NCBI GenBank assembly: GCA_012295275.1
Contig: CM022669.1
Location: 4,876,777-4,921,776, forward strand
Length of the DNA stretch: 45,000 nucleotides
From: Chrysomallon squamiferum
Lineage: Eukaryota; Mollusca; Gastropoda; Neomphalida; Peltospiridae
Direction: 5' to 3'
Below are positions 21,236 through 33,527 of the stretch, one piece after another (within the stretch, counting starts at the first letter, position 1; the number at the start of each line of letters is the position of its first letter). The notes beneath the pieces are model-generated. The model ran no database searches and was not told the DNA's origin. It worked only from the letters and a program-made list of their open reading frames with translations. A program made the translations under genes and the position numbers.

Positions 21236-21340
21236 ATTTATTTATTTATTTATTTATTCGTGCTGCCAGAATGTGAATAAATTACAGAAATGAAGATAAA
21301 AAGTTGTTAAAGTTTACTAAATAAATAAATAAATAAAACC
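21236..21340. repeat. (TTTA)n and (AAAT)n microsatellites
   Basis: TTTA run at about 21236-21259 and its complement AAAT at about 21320-21338. Together they form a loose inverted pair. Confidence 0.9.
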
Positions 21341-21391
21341 AAAATAAACATTACGTCATACTGCTAAGTAAATAAGGCGCCAACAATTGAC

Positions 21392-21399
21392 TGACGTCA
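21392..21399. promoter_or_regulatory. Full palindromic CRE (TGACGTCA)
   Basis: Exact CREB/ATF palindrome within a GC-richer 80-base patch (GGCGCCAACAATTGAC before it, CGCAGTTGCGGTTCGC after it). No gene start is evident nearby. Confidence 0.35.
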
Positions 21400-21646
21400 T
21401 AAACAACAAACACGCAGTTGCGGTTCGCTAGGGCAGACTGCTTTTTCAACAGATTACACTTTGAATAAGAGAACACTGTAAGTTAAAAAATTCATTACAT
21501 ACTAGAAATATAAAATGAAATTCACTACGTCTACTACTCTATTTACAGTCTAAAATATCAAAAAAGGTGATAGTATTCTTCGACAATCGTAATTTCACGA
21601 AACGATTTTGATATAAAATAACAGAAAAAGAAGCTGAGTACGTATG

Positions 21647-21687
<41 letters not shown>

Positions 21688-21722
21688 GCTTGTGTGTGTG
21701 TGTGTGTGTGTGTGTGTGCCTG
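21647..21722. repeat. (TG)n microsatellite
   Basis: TG run with TATATG and GCTTG interruptions. Confidence 0.96.
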
Positions 21723-21989
21723 TGAGTGATATAGTAAGATTTCTTTAGAATATTGTTTTTCTCCATAGTTTCGTAAATTTGCTTCCCTTTTTCGTTTCAT
21801 TCATTCTTTGTTCTGAATCCCTCTCTTTTTATAGATATATTCTGTATTTAATGCTCTAGTTATTATTACAACTGACGTAGCGATTATTTTTAGACTTAGT
21901 TTTAACTGAGTAGCATTGATTTAATATTCATAAACTAGGTATATATATGTACGTATGAAAGAAAATGGGTACCTAAATATGTTTGTATG

Positions 21990-22096
21990 AAAGAAAGTGG
22001 TATTTATTTATTTATTTTTGTTTTCTTTCTTTATTTATTTTTCAAATTATATAAATTTATATAGTATTTTCATTATTTTATCTATGTTTAAAGTGC
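21990..22096. repeat. Left-end T-rich spacer of the satellite
   Basis: TTTATTTATTT-rich sequence ending in TTATTTTATCTATGTTTAAA, after which the satellite starts in earnest. It is the longer relative of five short spacers inside the array and of the right-end spacer. Confidence 0.8.
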
Positions 22097-23433
22097 GTAT
22101 ATAGGTATGTATGAAAGAAAGTGGGTGTATGGGTATGTATAAAATAAACTGGGTATATATATGTGTATAAAATAAGGTGGGTGTATAGATACGTATGAAA
22201 GAAAGTGGGTATATAGGTCTTAGTATGAAATACAGTCGGTATATAGGTATATGTATGAAATAAAGTGGTATAAAGGTATATGTATAAAATAAAGTGGTTT
22301 ATAGGTGTAAGTATGAAATAAAGTGGGTATATAGGTATATATGAAATAAAATGAGTAAATATGTATATATATAATAAAGTGGTTATATAGGTCTTACTAT
22401 GAAATGAAGTGGGTATATAGGTGTAAGTATGAAATAATGTGTGTATAAAGTGAGTTTGTATGTATGTGTGTATAAAGTGGGTATATAGATATGTATGAAA
22501 TAAAGTCGATATATTGCTCTATGTATGAAAGATAGTAGGTATATATGTGTGTATAAAATAAAGTGGGTATATATATAGGTATGTATGAAATAAAATGGTA
22601 TATAGGTGTGTATAAAATAAAGTGGGTATATATGTGTGTATAAAATAAAGTGGGTATATATAGGTATGTAAGAAATAAAGTGGGTACATAGGTATGTATG
22701 AAATAAAGTGGTATATAGGTGTGCATAAAATAAAGTGGGTATATATATAGGTATGTATTAAATACAGTGGGTATATAGGTATGTATAAAATGAAGTGGGT
22801 ATATATATGTGTGTATGACATAGAGTGGGTACATATGTATGTATGAAATTAAGTGGGTATATATATATATATCTGTATGACATAAAGTGGGTTTATAGGT
22901 GTAAGTATGAAATAAATTTGGTACATATGTATGTATGAAATAAATTTGGTATATAGGTATGTATGAAATAAAGTAGGAACTTAGTCTATATATAAAATAA
23001 AGTGGGTATATATGTTTATGAAATAAAGTGGGCATATAGATATGTATTAAATAAAGTGGGTATGTATGTATGTGTGTATGAAGCGGGTTTATAGGTGTAC
23101 GAAAGAAAGTAGGTTCATAGATATGTATGAAATACAGTGGACATATAGGTACATATATAAAGTAAAGTGGTATATAGGAAAGTATGAAATTAAGTCGCTA
23201 TATAGCTGTATGTAACAAAGAAAGTGGGTATATAGGTGTGTATGAAAGATAGTAGGCATATGAATTAAAGTGGGTAAATATGTGTGTATGAAATAAAGTG
23301 GGTATATAGATGTGTATGAAATAAAGTGGGTACACAGGAGTAAAAATGAGATAAAGTGGATATATAAGTATTATGTTTGGAAAAAGTGGTATATACGCGT
23401 GCATTAAGGAATGTGGGTATATAGGTGTATATA

Positions 23434-24296
23434 TGAAAGAACATGGGTATCTAGGTGTATATGAAACAAAGTGGGTACATAGGTGTGCATGAAATAAAGT
23501 GTGTATATAAGTGTATGTATAAAATAATGTGGGTATATAGGTATGTATGAAATAAAGTGGGTATATAGGCTTATATGAAACAAAGTGGGTGTATAGGTCT
23601 ATCAATAAATTAAAGTGGAATATAGGTATAAGTATGAAATAAAGTGGCTATATGGGTATGTATGAAATAAAGAGGGTTTATAGGTGTGCATAAAATGAAG
23701 TGGGCATATAGGTGTATATATGAAAGAACATGGGTATCTAGGTGTATATGAAACAAAGTGGGTACATAGGTGTGCATGAAATAAAGTGTGTATATAAGTG
23801 TATGTATAAAATAATGTGGGTATATAGGTATGTATGAAATAAAGTGGGTATATAAATATATATGAAACAAAAGTGGGTGTATAGGTCTATCAATAAATTA
23901 AAGTGGAATATAGGTATAAGTATGAAATAAAAGTGGCTATATGGTATGTATGTATGAAATAAGAGGGTTTATAGGTGTGCATAAAATGAAGTGGGCATAT
24001 GGTGTATATATGAAAGAACATGGGTATCTAGGTGTATATGAAACAAAGTGGGTACATAGGTGTGCATGAAATAAAGTGTGTATATAAGTGTATGTATAAA
24101 ATAATGTGGGTATATAGGTATGTATGAAATAAAGTGGGTATATAGGCTTATATGAAACAAAGTGGGTGTATAGGTCTATCAATAAATTAAAGTGGAATAT
24201 AGGTATAAGTATGAAATAAAGTGGCTATATGGGTATGTATGAAATAAAGAGGGTTTATAGGTGTTTATGAAATAAAGTGGTATATAGGTGTGTATG
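23434..24296. repeat. ~287-bp higher-order triplication
   Basis: The variant TGAAAGAACATGGGTATCTA starts at 23434, 23721 and 24011, 287 and 290 bases apart. The intervening order of variant units (ACATAGGTGTGCATG, then ATAAGTGTATG, then GGTCTATCAATAAAT, then GGCTATATGG) is repeated nearly exactly. A partial fourth copy starts at 27259. Confidence 0.93.
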
Positions 24297-25686
24297 AAAT
24301 AAAGTGGGTATATAGGTATTATGAAATAAAGTGAGTAAATATGTGTATATATGTTAAAGTGGGTATATAGGTCTGAGTATGAAATGAAGTGGGTATATAG
24401 GCGTATCTGTGAAATAAAGTGGGTATATAGGTATGTATCAAATAAAGTGAGTAAATATGTGTATATATATTAATGTGGGTATATAGGTCTGAGTATGAAA
24501 TACAGTGGGTATATAGGTATAAGTATGAAATGAAGTGGGTATATAGGCGTATCTGTGAAATAAAGTGGGTATATATGTTTATGAAGTAAAGTGGGTATAT
24601 AGGTATAAGTATGAAATAATGTGGGTAAATAGGTGTATATGAAATAAATTGGGTATACAGGTGTTTATGAAAGATATTTGGCATGTAGGTGTGGAATGAG
24701 GTAAAGTGGGTTTGGATATATGTGTGTATAAAGTGGATATGTATGTATGTGTGTATAAAGTGAGTTTGTATGTATGTGTGTATAAAGTAGGTATATAGAT
24801 ATGTATGAAATATAGTCGATATATTGTATGTATGAAAGATAGTATATATGTGTGTATAAAATAAAGTGGGTATATATGTGTTTATAAAATAAAGTGGGTA
24901 TATATGTGTGTATAAAATAAAGTTGGTATATAAGGTCTATATATAATGTGGGTACATAGGTATGTATGAAATAAAATTGTATATAGGTGTGTATAAAATA
25001 AAGTGGTACATAGGTATGTATTAAATAAAGTGGGTATGTAGTTATGTATGAAATAAAGTGGGTATGTAGTTATGTATGAAATAAAGTGGGTATATAGGTA
25101 TAAGTATGAAATAAAGTGGGTAAATAGGTGTATATATGAAATAAAGAGTGAATGTATAGATGTGTATAACATTAAGTGGGTTTATAGATCTGTATTAAAT
25201 ACAGTGGGTATATATATGTGTATGACATAGAGTGGGTACATAGGTATGTATAAAATAAAGTGGGTATATAGGTATGTATGAAATAAAGTAGGTACTTAGT
25301 CTATATATAAAATAAAGTGGGTATATATGTTTATGAAGTAAAGTGGGTATATAGGTGTAAGTATGAAATAATGTGGGTAAATTGGTGTATATGAAACAAA
25401 GTGGGTTTACAGGTGTTTATGAAAGATATTTGGCATGTAGGTGTGGAATGAGGTAAAGTGGGTATGGATATATGTGTGAATAAAGTGGATATGTATGTAT
25501 GTGTGTATAAAGTGAGTTTGTATGTATATGTGTATAAAGTGCGTATATAGATATATATGAAATATAGTCGATATATTGCTGTATGTATGAAAGATAGTAT
25601 ATATGTGTGTATAAAATAAAGTGGGTATATATGTGTGTATAAAATAAAGTGGGTATATAAGGTCTATATATAATGTGGGTACACAG

Positions 25687-25915
25687 GTATGTATGAAATA
25701 AAGTGGTATATAGGTATGTATGAAATAAAGTGGTATATAGGTGTGTATAAAATAAAGTGGTATATAGGTGTGTATAAAATAAAGTGTTATATAGGTATGT
25801 ATGAAATAAAGTGGTATACAGGTGTGTATAAAATAAAGTGGTATATAGGTATGTATGAAATAAAGTGGTATATAGGTGTGTATAAAATAAAGTGGTACAT
25901 AGGTATGTATTAAAT
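25687..25915. repeat. 27-bp sub-array, in-frame variant
   Basis: About eight units in which GTGGG has become GTGG, shortening the unit to 27 bases. Because 27 is divisible by three, the plus strand stays in one frame and yields a 74-codon ORF of nine-residue repeats (MYEIKWYIG and VYKIKWYIG). No translation signals support it. Confidence 0.93.
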
Positions 25916-27394
25916 AAAGTGGGTATGTAGTTATGTATGAAATAAAGTGGGTATGTAGTTATGTATGAAATAAAGTGGTTATATAGGTATAAGTATGAAA
26001 TAAAGTGGGTAAATAGGTGTATATATGAAATAAAGTGAATGTATAGATGTGTATGACATTAAGTGGGTTTATAGATCTGTATTAAATACAGTGGGTATAT
26101 AGGTATGTATAAAATGAAGTGGGTATATAGGTATGTATAAAATGAAGTGGGTATATATATATGTGTATGACATAGAGTGGGTACATATGTATGTATGAAA
26201 TAAAGTGGGTATATAGGTGTGTATAAAATAAAGTGTGTATATAGGTATGTATATGAAAAAAAGTGGGTTTATAGGTATGTATAAAATAAAAGGTATATAG
26301 GTATATAGGTATATATGAAATAAAGTGGGTACTTAGTCTATATATAAAAAAAAAGTGGGTATATATGTTTATGAAAGTAAAAAGTGGGTATATAGGCGTA
26401 ATATATGAAAAAAAAGTTATATATATAGGTTTGTATATGAAATAAAGTGGGTTTATAGGTGTGCATGACATAAAGTGGTATATAGGTGTGTATGAAATAA
26501 AGTGGGTATATAGGTGTGCATGAAAGAAAGTAGGTTCATAGATATGTATGAGATAAAGTGGATATATAGGTACATATATGAAGTAAAGTGGTATATAGGA
26601 ATGTATGAATGAAAGTGGGTATGTATTTATATATGTATGAAGTGGGTTTATAGGTGTGTACGAAAGAAAATAGGTTCATAGATATGTATGAAATAAAGTG
26701 GATATATAGGTACATATATGAAGTAAAGTGGTATATAAGAATGTATGAAAGCACATGGGTATATAGGTGTATATGAAATAAAGTGGGTACATAGGTGTGC
26801 ATGAAATAAAGTGTGTATATAAGTGTATATATAAAATAATGTGGGTATATAGGCTTATATGAAACAAAGTGGGTGTATAGGTGTATCAATAAAATAAAGT
26901 GGTATATAGGAATGTATATGAAATAAAGTGGGTATGTAGGTATGTATGAAATAAAATGGGTATATAGGTGTATATGAAATAAAGTGGGTATATAGGTATA
27001 AGTATGAAATAAAATGGCCATATAGGTATGTATGAAATAAAGTGGGTATACAGGAGTAAATATGAGATAAAGTGGGTATATAAGTATGCATGGAATAAAG
27101 TGGGTATATAAGTATGTATGACACAAAGTAGGCATATACATATGTTTTGAAAAAGTGGTATATACGCGTGCATTAAGGAATGTGGGTATATAGGTATGTA
27201 TGAAATAAAGTGGGTTTATAGGTGTGCATAAAATGAAGTGGGCATATAGGTGTATATATGAAAGAACATGGGTATCTAGGTGTATATGAAACAAAGTGGG
27301 TACATAGGTGTGCATGAAATAAAACTGTGGATATAAGTGTATGTGTAAAATAATGTGGGTATATAGGTGTATATATGAAATAATATGGGTATAT

Positions 27395-27497
27395 AGCTGG
27401 ATGTGGTAAATAAAGTTGGGGTAGAAATGAAGAAGATATAAGAAAGTAGTTAAATATGCATAAATATATGTACGGAAGAGTAAAGTGGCTATATAGG
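27395..27497. repeat. Recurrent divergent block, copy 1 of 4
   Basis: Block starting TAGCTGGATGTGGTAAATAA and passing through GTAGAAATGAAGAAGATATA to a TATGTACG-AGAGTAAAGTGG end. Further copies lie near 28755-28862, 30008-30113 and 31612-31720. It is a stable marker of a higher-order unit of about 1.25-1.6 kb. Confidence 0.88.
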
Positions 27498-28020
27498 TAT
27501 ATGCATGAAATAAAGTTGGTATATAGGTGTAAATATGAACTAAAGTGGCTAAATAGGGTGTATCAAATAAAATGGGTATACAGGTGTATATGAAATAAAG
27601 TGGCCATATAGGTGTGTATGAAATAAAGTAGGTATATATATATGTGTATGAAATAAAGTGGGTATATAGCTGTTAGTATGAAATAAAGTGGGTATGTATG
27701 TTTGTGTGTATAAAGTGGGTATATAGATGTGTATAAAATAAAGTGGGTATGTAGGTATGTATGAAATAAAGTGGGTATATAGGCGTATATGAAATGAAGT
27801 GGGTGTATAGGTCCATCAATAAAATAAAGTGGGTATATAGGTATAAGAATGAAATAAAGTGGCTATATGGGTATGTATGAAATAAAGCTGGGTATATAGG
27901 TGTGAATAAAATGAAGTGGGCATATAGATATGTATTAAATAAAATGGGTTTCGAGGTATTATGAAATAAGGTGGGTATATATCTGTGTATAAAATAAAGT
28001 GGGTATACAGGAGTAAATAT

Positions 28021-28082
28021 GAGAAAAAATGGGTGTTTATAACTTTATTTAAAATATTGATTATTTTAGCTATGTTTAAAGT
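28021..28082. repeat. Internal T-rich spacer, copy A
   Basis: GAGAAAAAATGGGTGTTTAT followed by T-rich DNA ending TTATTTTAGCTATGTTTAAA. It interrupts the 28-bp periodicity. Confidence 0.9.
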
Positions 28083-29280
28083 GGGTAAATAGATGTGCAT
28101 GAAATAAAATGGGAATATAGGTGTACATATAAAAGAAAGTGTGTATATAGGTGTGTATGAAATAAAGTTGGTACTTAGGTCTATATATAAAATAAATGGA
28201 TATGCAGGTGTGTTTGAAAGAAAGTAAGTAAATAGTTCTATGTATGAAATGAAGTGGGTATGCAGGAGTAAATATGAGATAAAGTGGGTATATAGGTGTG
28301 CATTAAGGAATGTGGGTATATAGGTATGTGTGAAACAAAGTGGATATATAGGTATGTATGAAACGAAGTGGGTATATAGGTGTATATGAAATAAAGTGGG
28401 TACATAGGTGTGCATGAAATAAAGTGTGTATATAAATGTATGTATAAAATAATGTGGGTATGTAGATATGTATGAAACAAAGTGGGTATATAGGTCTATC
28501 AATAAAATAAAGCGGGTATATAGGTATAAGAATGAAATAAAATGGCTATATAGGTATATATGAAATAAAGTGGGTATATAGGTGTGCATGAAACTAATTT
28601 GGTATATAGGTTTTCATATGAAAGAACATGGTTATATAGGTGTGTATGAAACGAAGTGGGTATATAGGTGTATATGAAATAAAGTAGGTATATAAGTGTA
28701 TGTATAAACGAAAGTGGATATATGGGTGTAAATATATAATAATATGGGTATATAGCTGGAAGTGGTAAATAAAGTCGGTGTAGAAATGAAGAAAATATAA
28801 GAAGAAAGTAGCTAAATATGTATAAATAAAGAAGGTATATATGTACGTAAGAGTAAAGTGGCTATATAGGTATATGCATGAAATAAAGTTGGTATATAGG
28901 TGTAAGTATGAAATAAAGTGGCTAAATAGGGTGTATCAAATAAAATGTGTATACAGGTGTATATGAAATAAAGTGGGCATATAGGTGTGTATGAAATAAA
29001 GTAGGTATATAGCTGTTAGTATGAATTAAAGTGGGTATGTTGGTCAATGTATAAAATAAAGTGGATATATAGGTATAAGTATGAAATAAAGTGGGTTTAT
29101 ATGTGTGCATGAAAGAAAGAGGGTATATAGGTATGTATGAACTAAAGTGGGTAAATAGGTATGTATGAACTAAAGTGGGTAAATAGGTATGTATGAAAGA
29201 AAGTGGGTGTCTGGGTATGTATAAAATAAAGTGGGTATCGAGGTATGTATGAAATAAAGTGGGTATACAGGAGTAAATAT

Positions 29281-29345
29281 GAGAAAAAAATGGGTGTTTA
29301 TTTATAAGTTTATTTAATGTTTTGATTATTTTAGCGATGTTTAAA
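29281..29345. repeat. Internal T-rich spacer, copy B
   Basis: Same spacer with a GCGATGTTTAAA end. It is about 1,260 bases after copy A. Confidence 0.9.
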
Positions 29346-30897
29346 GTGAGTATACAGGTATGCATTATATAAAATGGGAATATAGGTGTACATATAAAAG
29401 AAAGTGTGTATATAGGTATGTATGAAATAAAGTGAGTAAATATGTGTATATATAATAAAGTGGGTATGTAGGTCTTAGTATGAAATACAGTGGTTATATA
29501 GGTATATGTATGAAATGAAGTCGGTAAATAGGTGTATATGAGATTAAGTGGGTATGTATATATGTGTGTATAAATTGGATATGTATGTATATGTGTATAA
29601 AGTGAGTTTGTATATATGTGGGTATATAGATATGTACGAAATAAAGTCGATATATTGTTGTATGTATGAAAGATAGTAGGTATATATGTGTGTATAAAAT
29701 AAAGTGGGTATATAGGTATGTATTAAATAAAGTGGGTACACCGGTATGTATGAAATACAGTGGGTATATAGGTGTATATATGAAAGAACATGGTATATAG
29801 GTGTGTATGAAACGAAGAGGGTATATAGGAGTGCATGAAACAAAGTGGGTATATAGGTGTATATATGAAAGAACATGGGTATATAGGGTATACGAAGAGG
29901 GTATATAGGTGTTCATGAAACGAAGTGGGTATATATGTGTGCATGAAATAAAGTATGTATAAAAGAAAGTGGGTATATAGGTGTATATATGAAATAATAT
30001 GAGTATATAGCTGGATGTGGTAAATAAAGTCGATGTAGAAATGAAGAAAATATAAGAAGAAAGTAGCTAAATATGTATAAATAAAGAAGGTATATATGTA
30101 CGTAAGAGTAAAGTGGTTATATAGGTGTAAGTATGAAATAAAGTGGGTAAATAGGGTGTATCAAATAAAATGGGTATACAGGTGTATATGAAATAAAATC
30201 AATATATAGGTTAATGTATATAGCTGTAGGTGTGAAATAAAGAGGGCATATAGGTATACTGATGAAATAATGTGGGTAAATAGGGGTATATGAAATAAAG
30301 TGGGTATACAGGTGTGTATGAAAGATATTAGGCATATAGGTGTGTGAATGAAATAAAGTGGATATGTACGTTTGTGTGTATATAGGTATATAGGTATGTA
30401 TATGGGTGTGTATGAAATAAAGTGTGTGTATAGGTCTTAGTTTGAAATACAGTGGGTATATAGGTATAAGAATGAAACAGAGTGGCTATATTGGTATGTA
30501 TAAAATAAAGTGGGTATGTAGGTATGTATGAAATAAAGTGGGTATATAGGTGTGCATGAAATAAAGTGGGTATATAAGTCTATCAATAAAATAAAGTGGG
30601 TATATAGGTATAAGTATGAACTAATGTGGCTATATAGGTATGTATGAAATAAAGTGGGTATATAGGTATGTATAAAATAAAGTGGGTACATAGGTGTGCA
30701 TAAAATGAAGTGGGCATATAGATATGTATTAAATAAAGTGGGTTTATATGTGTGCATGAAAGAAAGAGGGTATGTAGGTATGTGAAAGAAAGTGGGTGTA
30801 TGGGTATGTATGAAATAATCTGGGTATATAGCTCTGTTTAAAATAAAGTGGGTATCGAGGTATGTATGAAATAAAGTAGGTATACAGGAGTAAATAT

Positions 30898-30962
30898 GAG
30901 AAAAAATGGGTGTTTATTTATAAGTTTATTTAATATTTTGATTATTTTAGCTATGTTTAAAG
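30898..30962. repeat. Internal T-rich spacer, copy C
   Basis: Same spacer, about 1,617 bases after copy B, with the TTAGCTATGTTTAAAGTG end intact. Confidence 0.9.
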
Positions 30963-32608
30963 TGAGTATACAGGTATGCATTATATAAAATGGGAATATA
31001 GGTGTACATATAAAAGAAAGTGTGTATATAGGTATGTATGAAATAAAGTGAGTAAATATGTGTATATATAATAAAGTGGGTATATAGGTATATGTATGAA
31101 ATGAAGTGGGTATATAGGTGTATCTGTGAAATAATGTGGGTAAATAGGTGTATATGAAATAAAGTGGGTATACAGGTGTGTATGAAGGATACTTGGCATG
31201 TAGGTGTGTGAATGAAATAAACTGGGTATGTATATAATGTGTGTATAAATTGGATATGTATGTATGCGTGTATAAAGGGAGTTTGTATGTATGTGTGTAT
31301 AAAGTGGGTATATAGGTATGTATTAAATAAAGTGGGTACACAGGTATGTATGAAATAAGTGGGTATCTAGGTATGTATGGAATAAAATGGGTATATAGGT
31401 ATATATATGAAAGAACATGGGTAGATAGGTATGTATGAAATACAGTGGGTATATAGGTGTGTACGAAACGAAGAGGGTATATAGGTGTGCATGAAACAAA
31501 GTGGGTATATATGTGTGCATGAAACAAAGTGGGTATATATGTGTGCATGAAATAAAGTATGTATAAAAGAAAGTGGGTATATAGGTGTATATATGAAATA
31601 ATATGGGTATGTAGCTGAATGTGGTAAATAAAGTCGGTGTAGAAATGAAGAAAATTTAAGAAGAAAGTAGCTAAATATGTATAAATAAAGTAGGTATATA
31701 TGTACGTAAGAGTAAAGTGGCTATATAGGTGTATGCATGAAATAAAGTTGGTATATAGGTGTAACTATGACATAAAGTAGCTAAATAGGGTGTATCAAAT
31801 AAAATGGGTATACAGGTGTATATGAAATAAAGTGGGCATATAGGTGTGTATCAAATAAAGTGGGTATATAGCTGTTAGTATGAATTAAAGTGATTTTATA
31901 GGTATATGTATAAAATAAAGTGGGTATATAGGTATGTTTGAAATAAAGTCGATATATAGGTTAATGTATGTAGCTGTAGGTATGAATTAAAGAGGGCATA
32001 TAGGTATACTGATGAAATAAAGTGGGTAAATAGGTGTATATGAAATAAAGTGGGTATACAGGTGTGTATGAAAGATATTAGGCATATAGGTGTGTGAATG
32101 AAATAAAGTGGTTATGTATGTTTGTGTGTATAAAGTGGGTATATAGGTATAAGACTGAAACAAAGTGGCTATATTGGTATGTATAAAATAAAGTGGGTAT
32201 GTAGGTGTATATGAAATAAAATGGTATTATAGGTGTACATATAAAAGAAAGTGGGTATATAGGTATGTATGAAATAAAGTGAGTAAATATGTATATATAT
32301 ATAATAAAGTGGGTATATAGGTATAAGAATGAAACAGAGTGGCTATATTGGTATGTATAAAATAAAGTGGATATGTAGGTATGTATAAAATAAAGTGGGT
32401 ACATAGGTGTGCATAAAATGAAGTGGGCATATAGATATGTATTAAAGTGGGTTTATATGTGTGCATGAAGTAAAGTGGGTATGTAGGTACGTATGAAGTA
32501 AAGTGGGTATGTAGGTATGTATGAAAGAAAGTAGGTGTATGGGTATGTATGAAATAAACTGGGTATATATCTGTGTATGAAATAAAGTGGGTATACAGGA
32601 GTAAATAT

Positions 32609-32673
32609 GAGAAAAAATGGGTGTTTATTTATAAGTTTATTTAATATTTTGATTATTTAGCTGTGTTTAAAGT
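32609..32673. repeat. Internal T-rich spacer, copy D
   Basis: Same spacer, about 1,711 bases after copy C, with one T lost before TAGCTGTGTTTAAAG. Confidence 0.9.
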
Positions 32674-33462
32674 GGGTATACAGATGTGCATGAAATAAAA
32701 TGGGAATATAGGTGTACATATAAAAGAAACTGGGTATATAGGTATGAATGAAATAAAGTTGGTACTTAGGGTCTATATATAAAATAAGTGGATATATAGG
32801 TGTGTATGAAAGAAAGAAAGTAAATAGTTCTATGTATGAAATAAAGTGGGTATATACATGTGTTTGGAAAAAGTGGGTATATAGGTGTGCATTAATGAAT
32901 GTGGGTATGTAGGTATGTATAAAATAATGTGGGTATGTAGGTATGTATGAAATAAAGTGGGTATATAGGTATAAGTATGAAATAAAGTGGCTATATAGGT
33001 ATGTATGAAATAAAGTGGGTATGTAGGTATGTACGAAATAAAGAGGGTATATAGGTATATATGAAATAAAATGGGTGTATAGGTCTATCAATAAAATAAA
33101 GTGGGTATATAGGTATAAGAATGAAATAAAGTGGGTATATAGGTGTGCATGAAACAAAGTTGGTATATAGGTGTAAATATGAAAAAAACATGGTTATATA
33201 GGTGTGTATGAAAAGAAGTGGGTATATAGGTGTGCATTAAGGAATGTGGGTATATAGGTATGTATGAAATAAAGTGGGTTGATAGGTGTGCATGAAGGAA
33301 AGAGGGTATATAGATATCTATGAAAGAAAGTAGGTGTAAAGGGATGCATTAAAGAAAGTGGGTGTATGGGCATATATAAATAAACTGGGTAATTATCTGT
33401 GTATAAAATAAAGTGGGTATCGAGGTATGTATGAAATAAAGTGGATATACAGGAGTAAATAA

Positions 33463-33527
33463 GAGAAAAAATGGGTGTTTATTTATAAGTTTATTTAATA
33501 TTTTGATTACTTTAGCTATGTTTAAAG
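33463..33527. repeat. Internal T-rich spacer, copy E
   Basis: Same spacer, about 854 bases after copy D, ending TTAGCTATGTTTAAAGTG. Confidence 0.9.

Noticed and set aside
26536-27315. 259-codon minus-strand ORF and many similar HTYIP-type ORFs over 22-34 kb
   Set aside because: They are translations of the 28-bp satellite, open in all minus frames because of base composition. No start context, splice sites or frame-specific conservation were seen.
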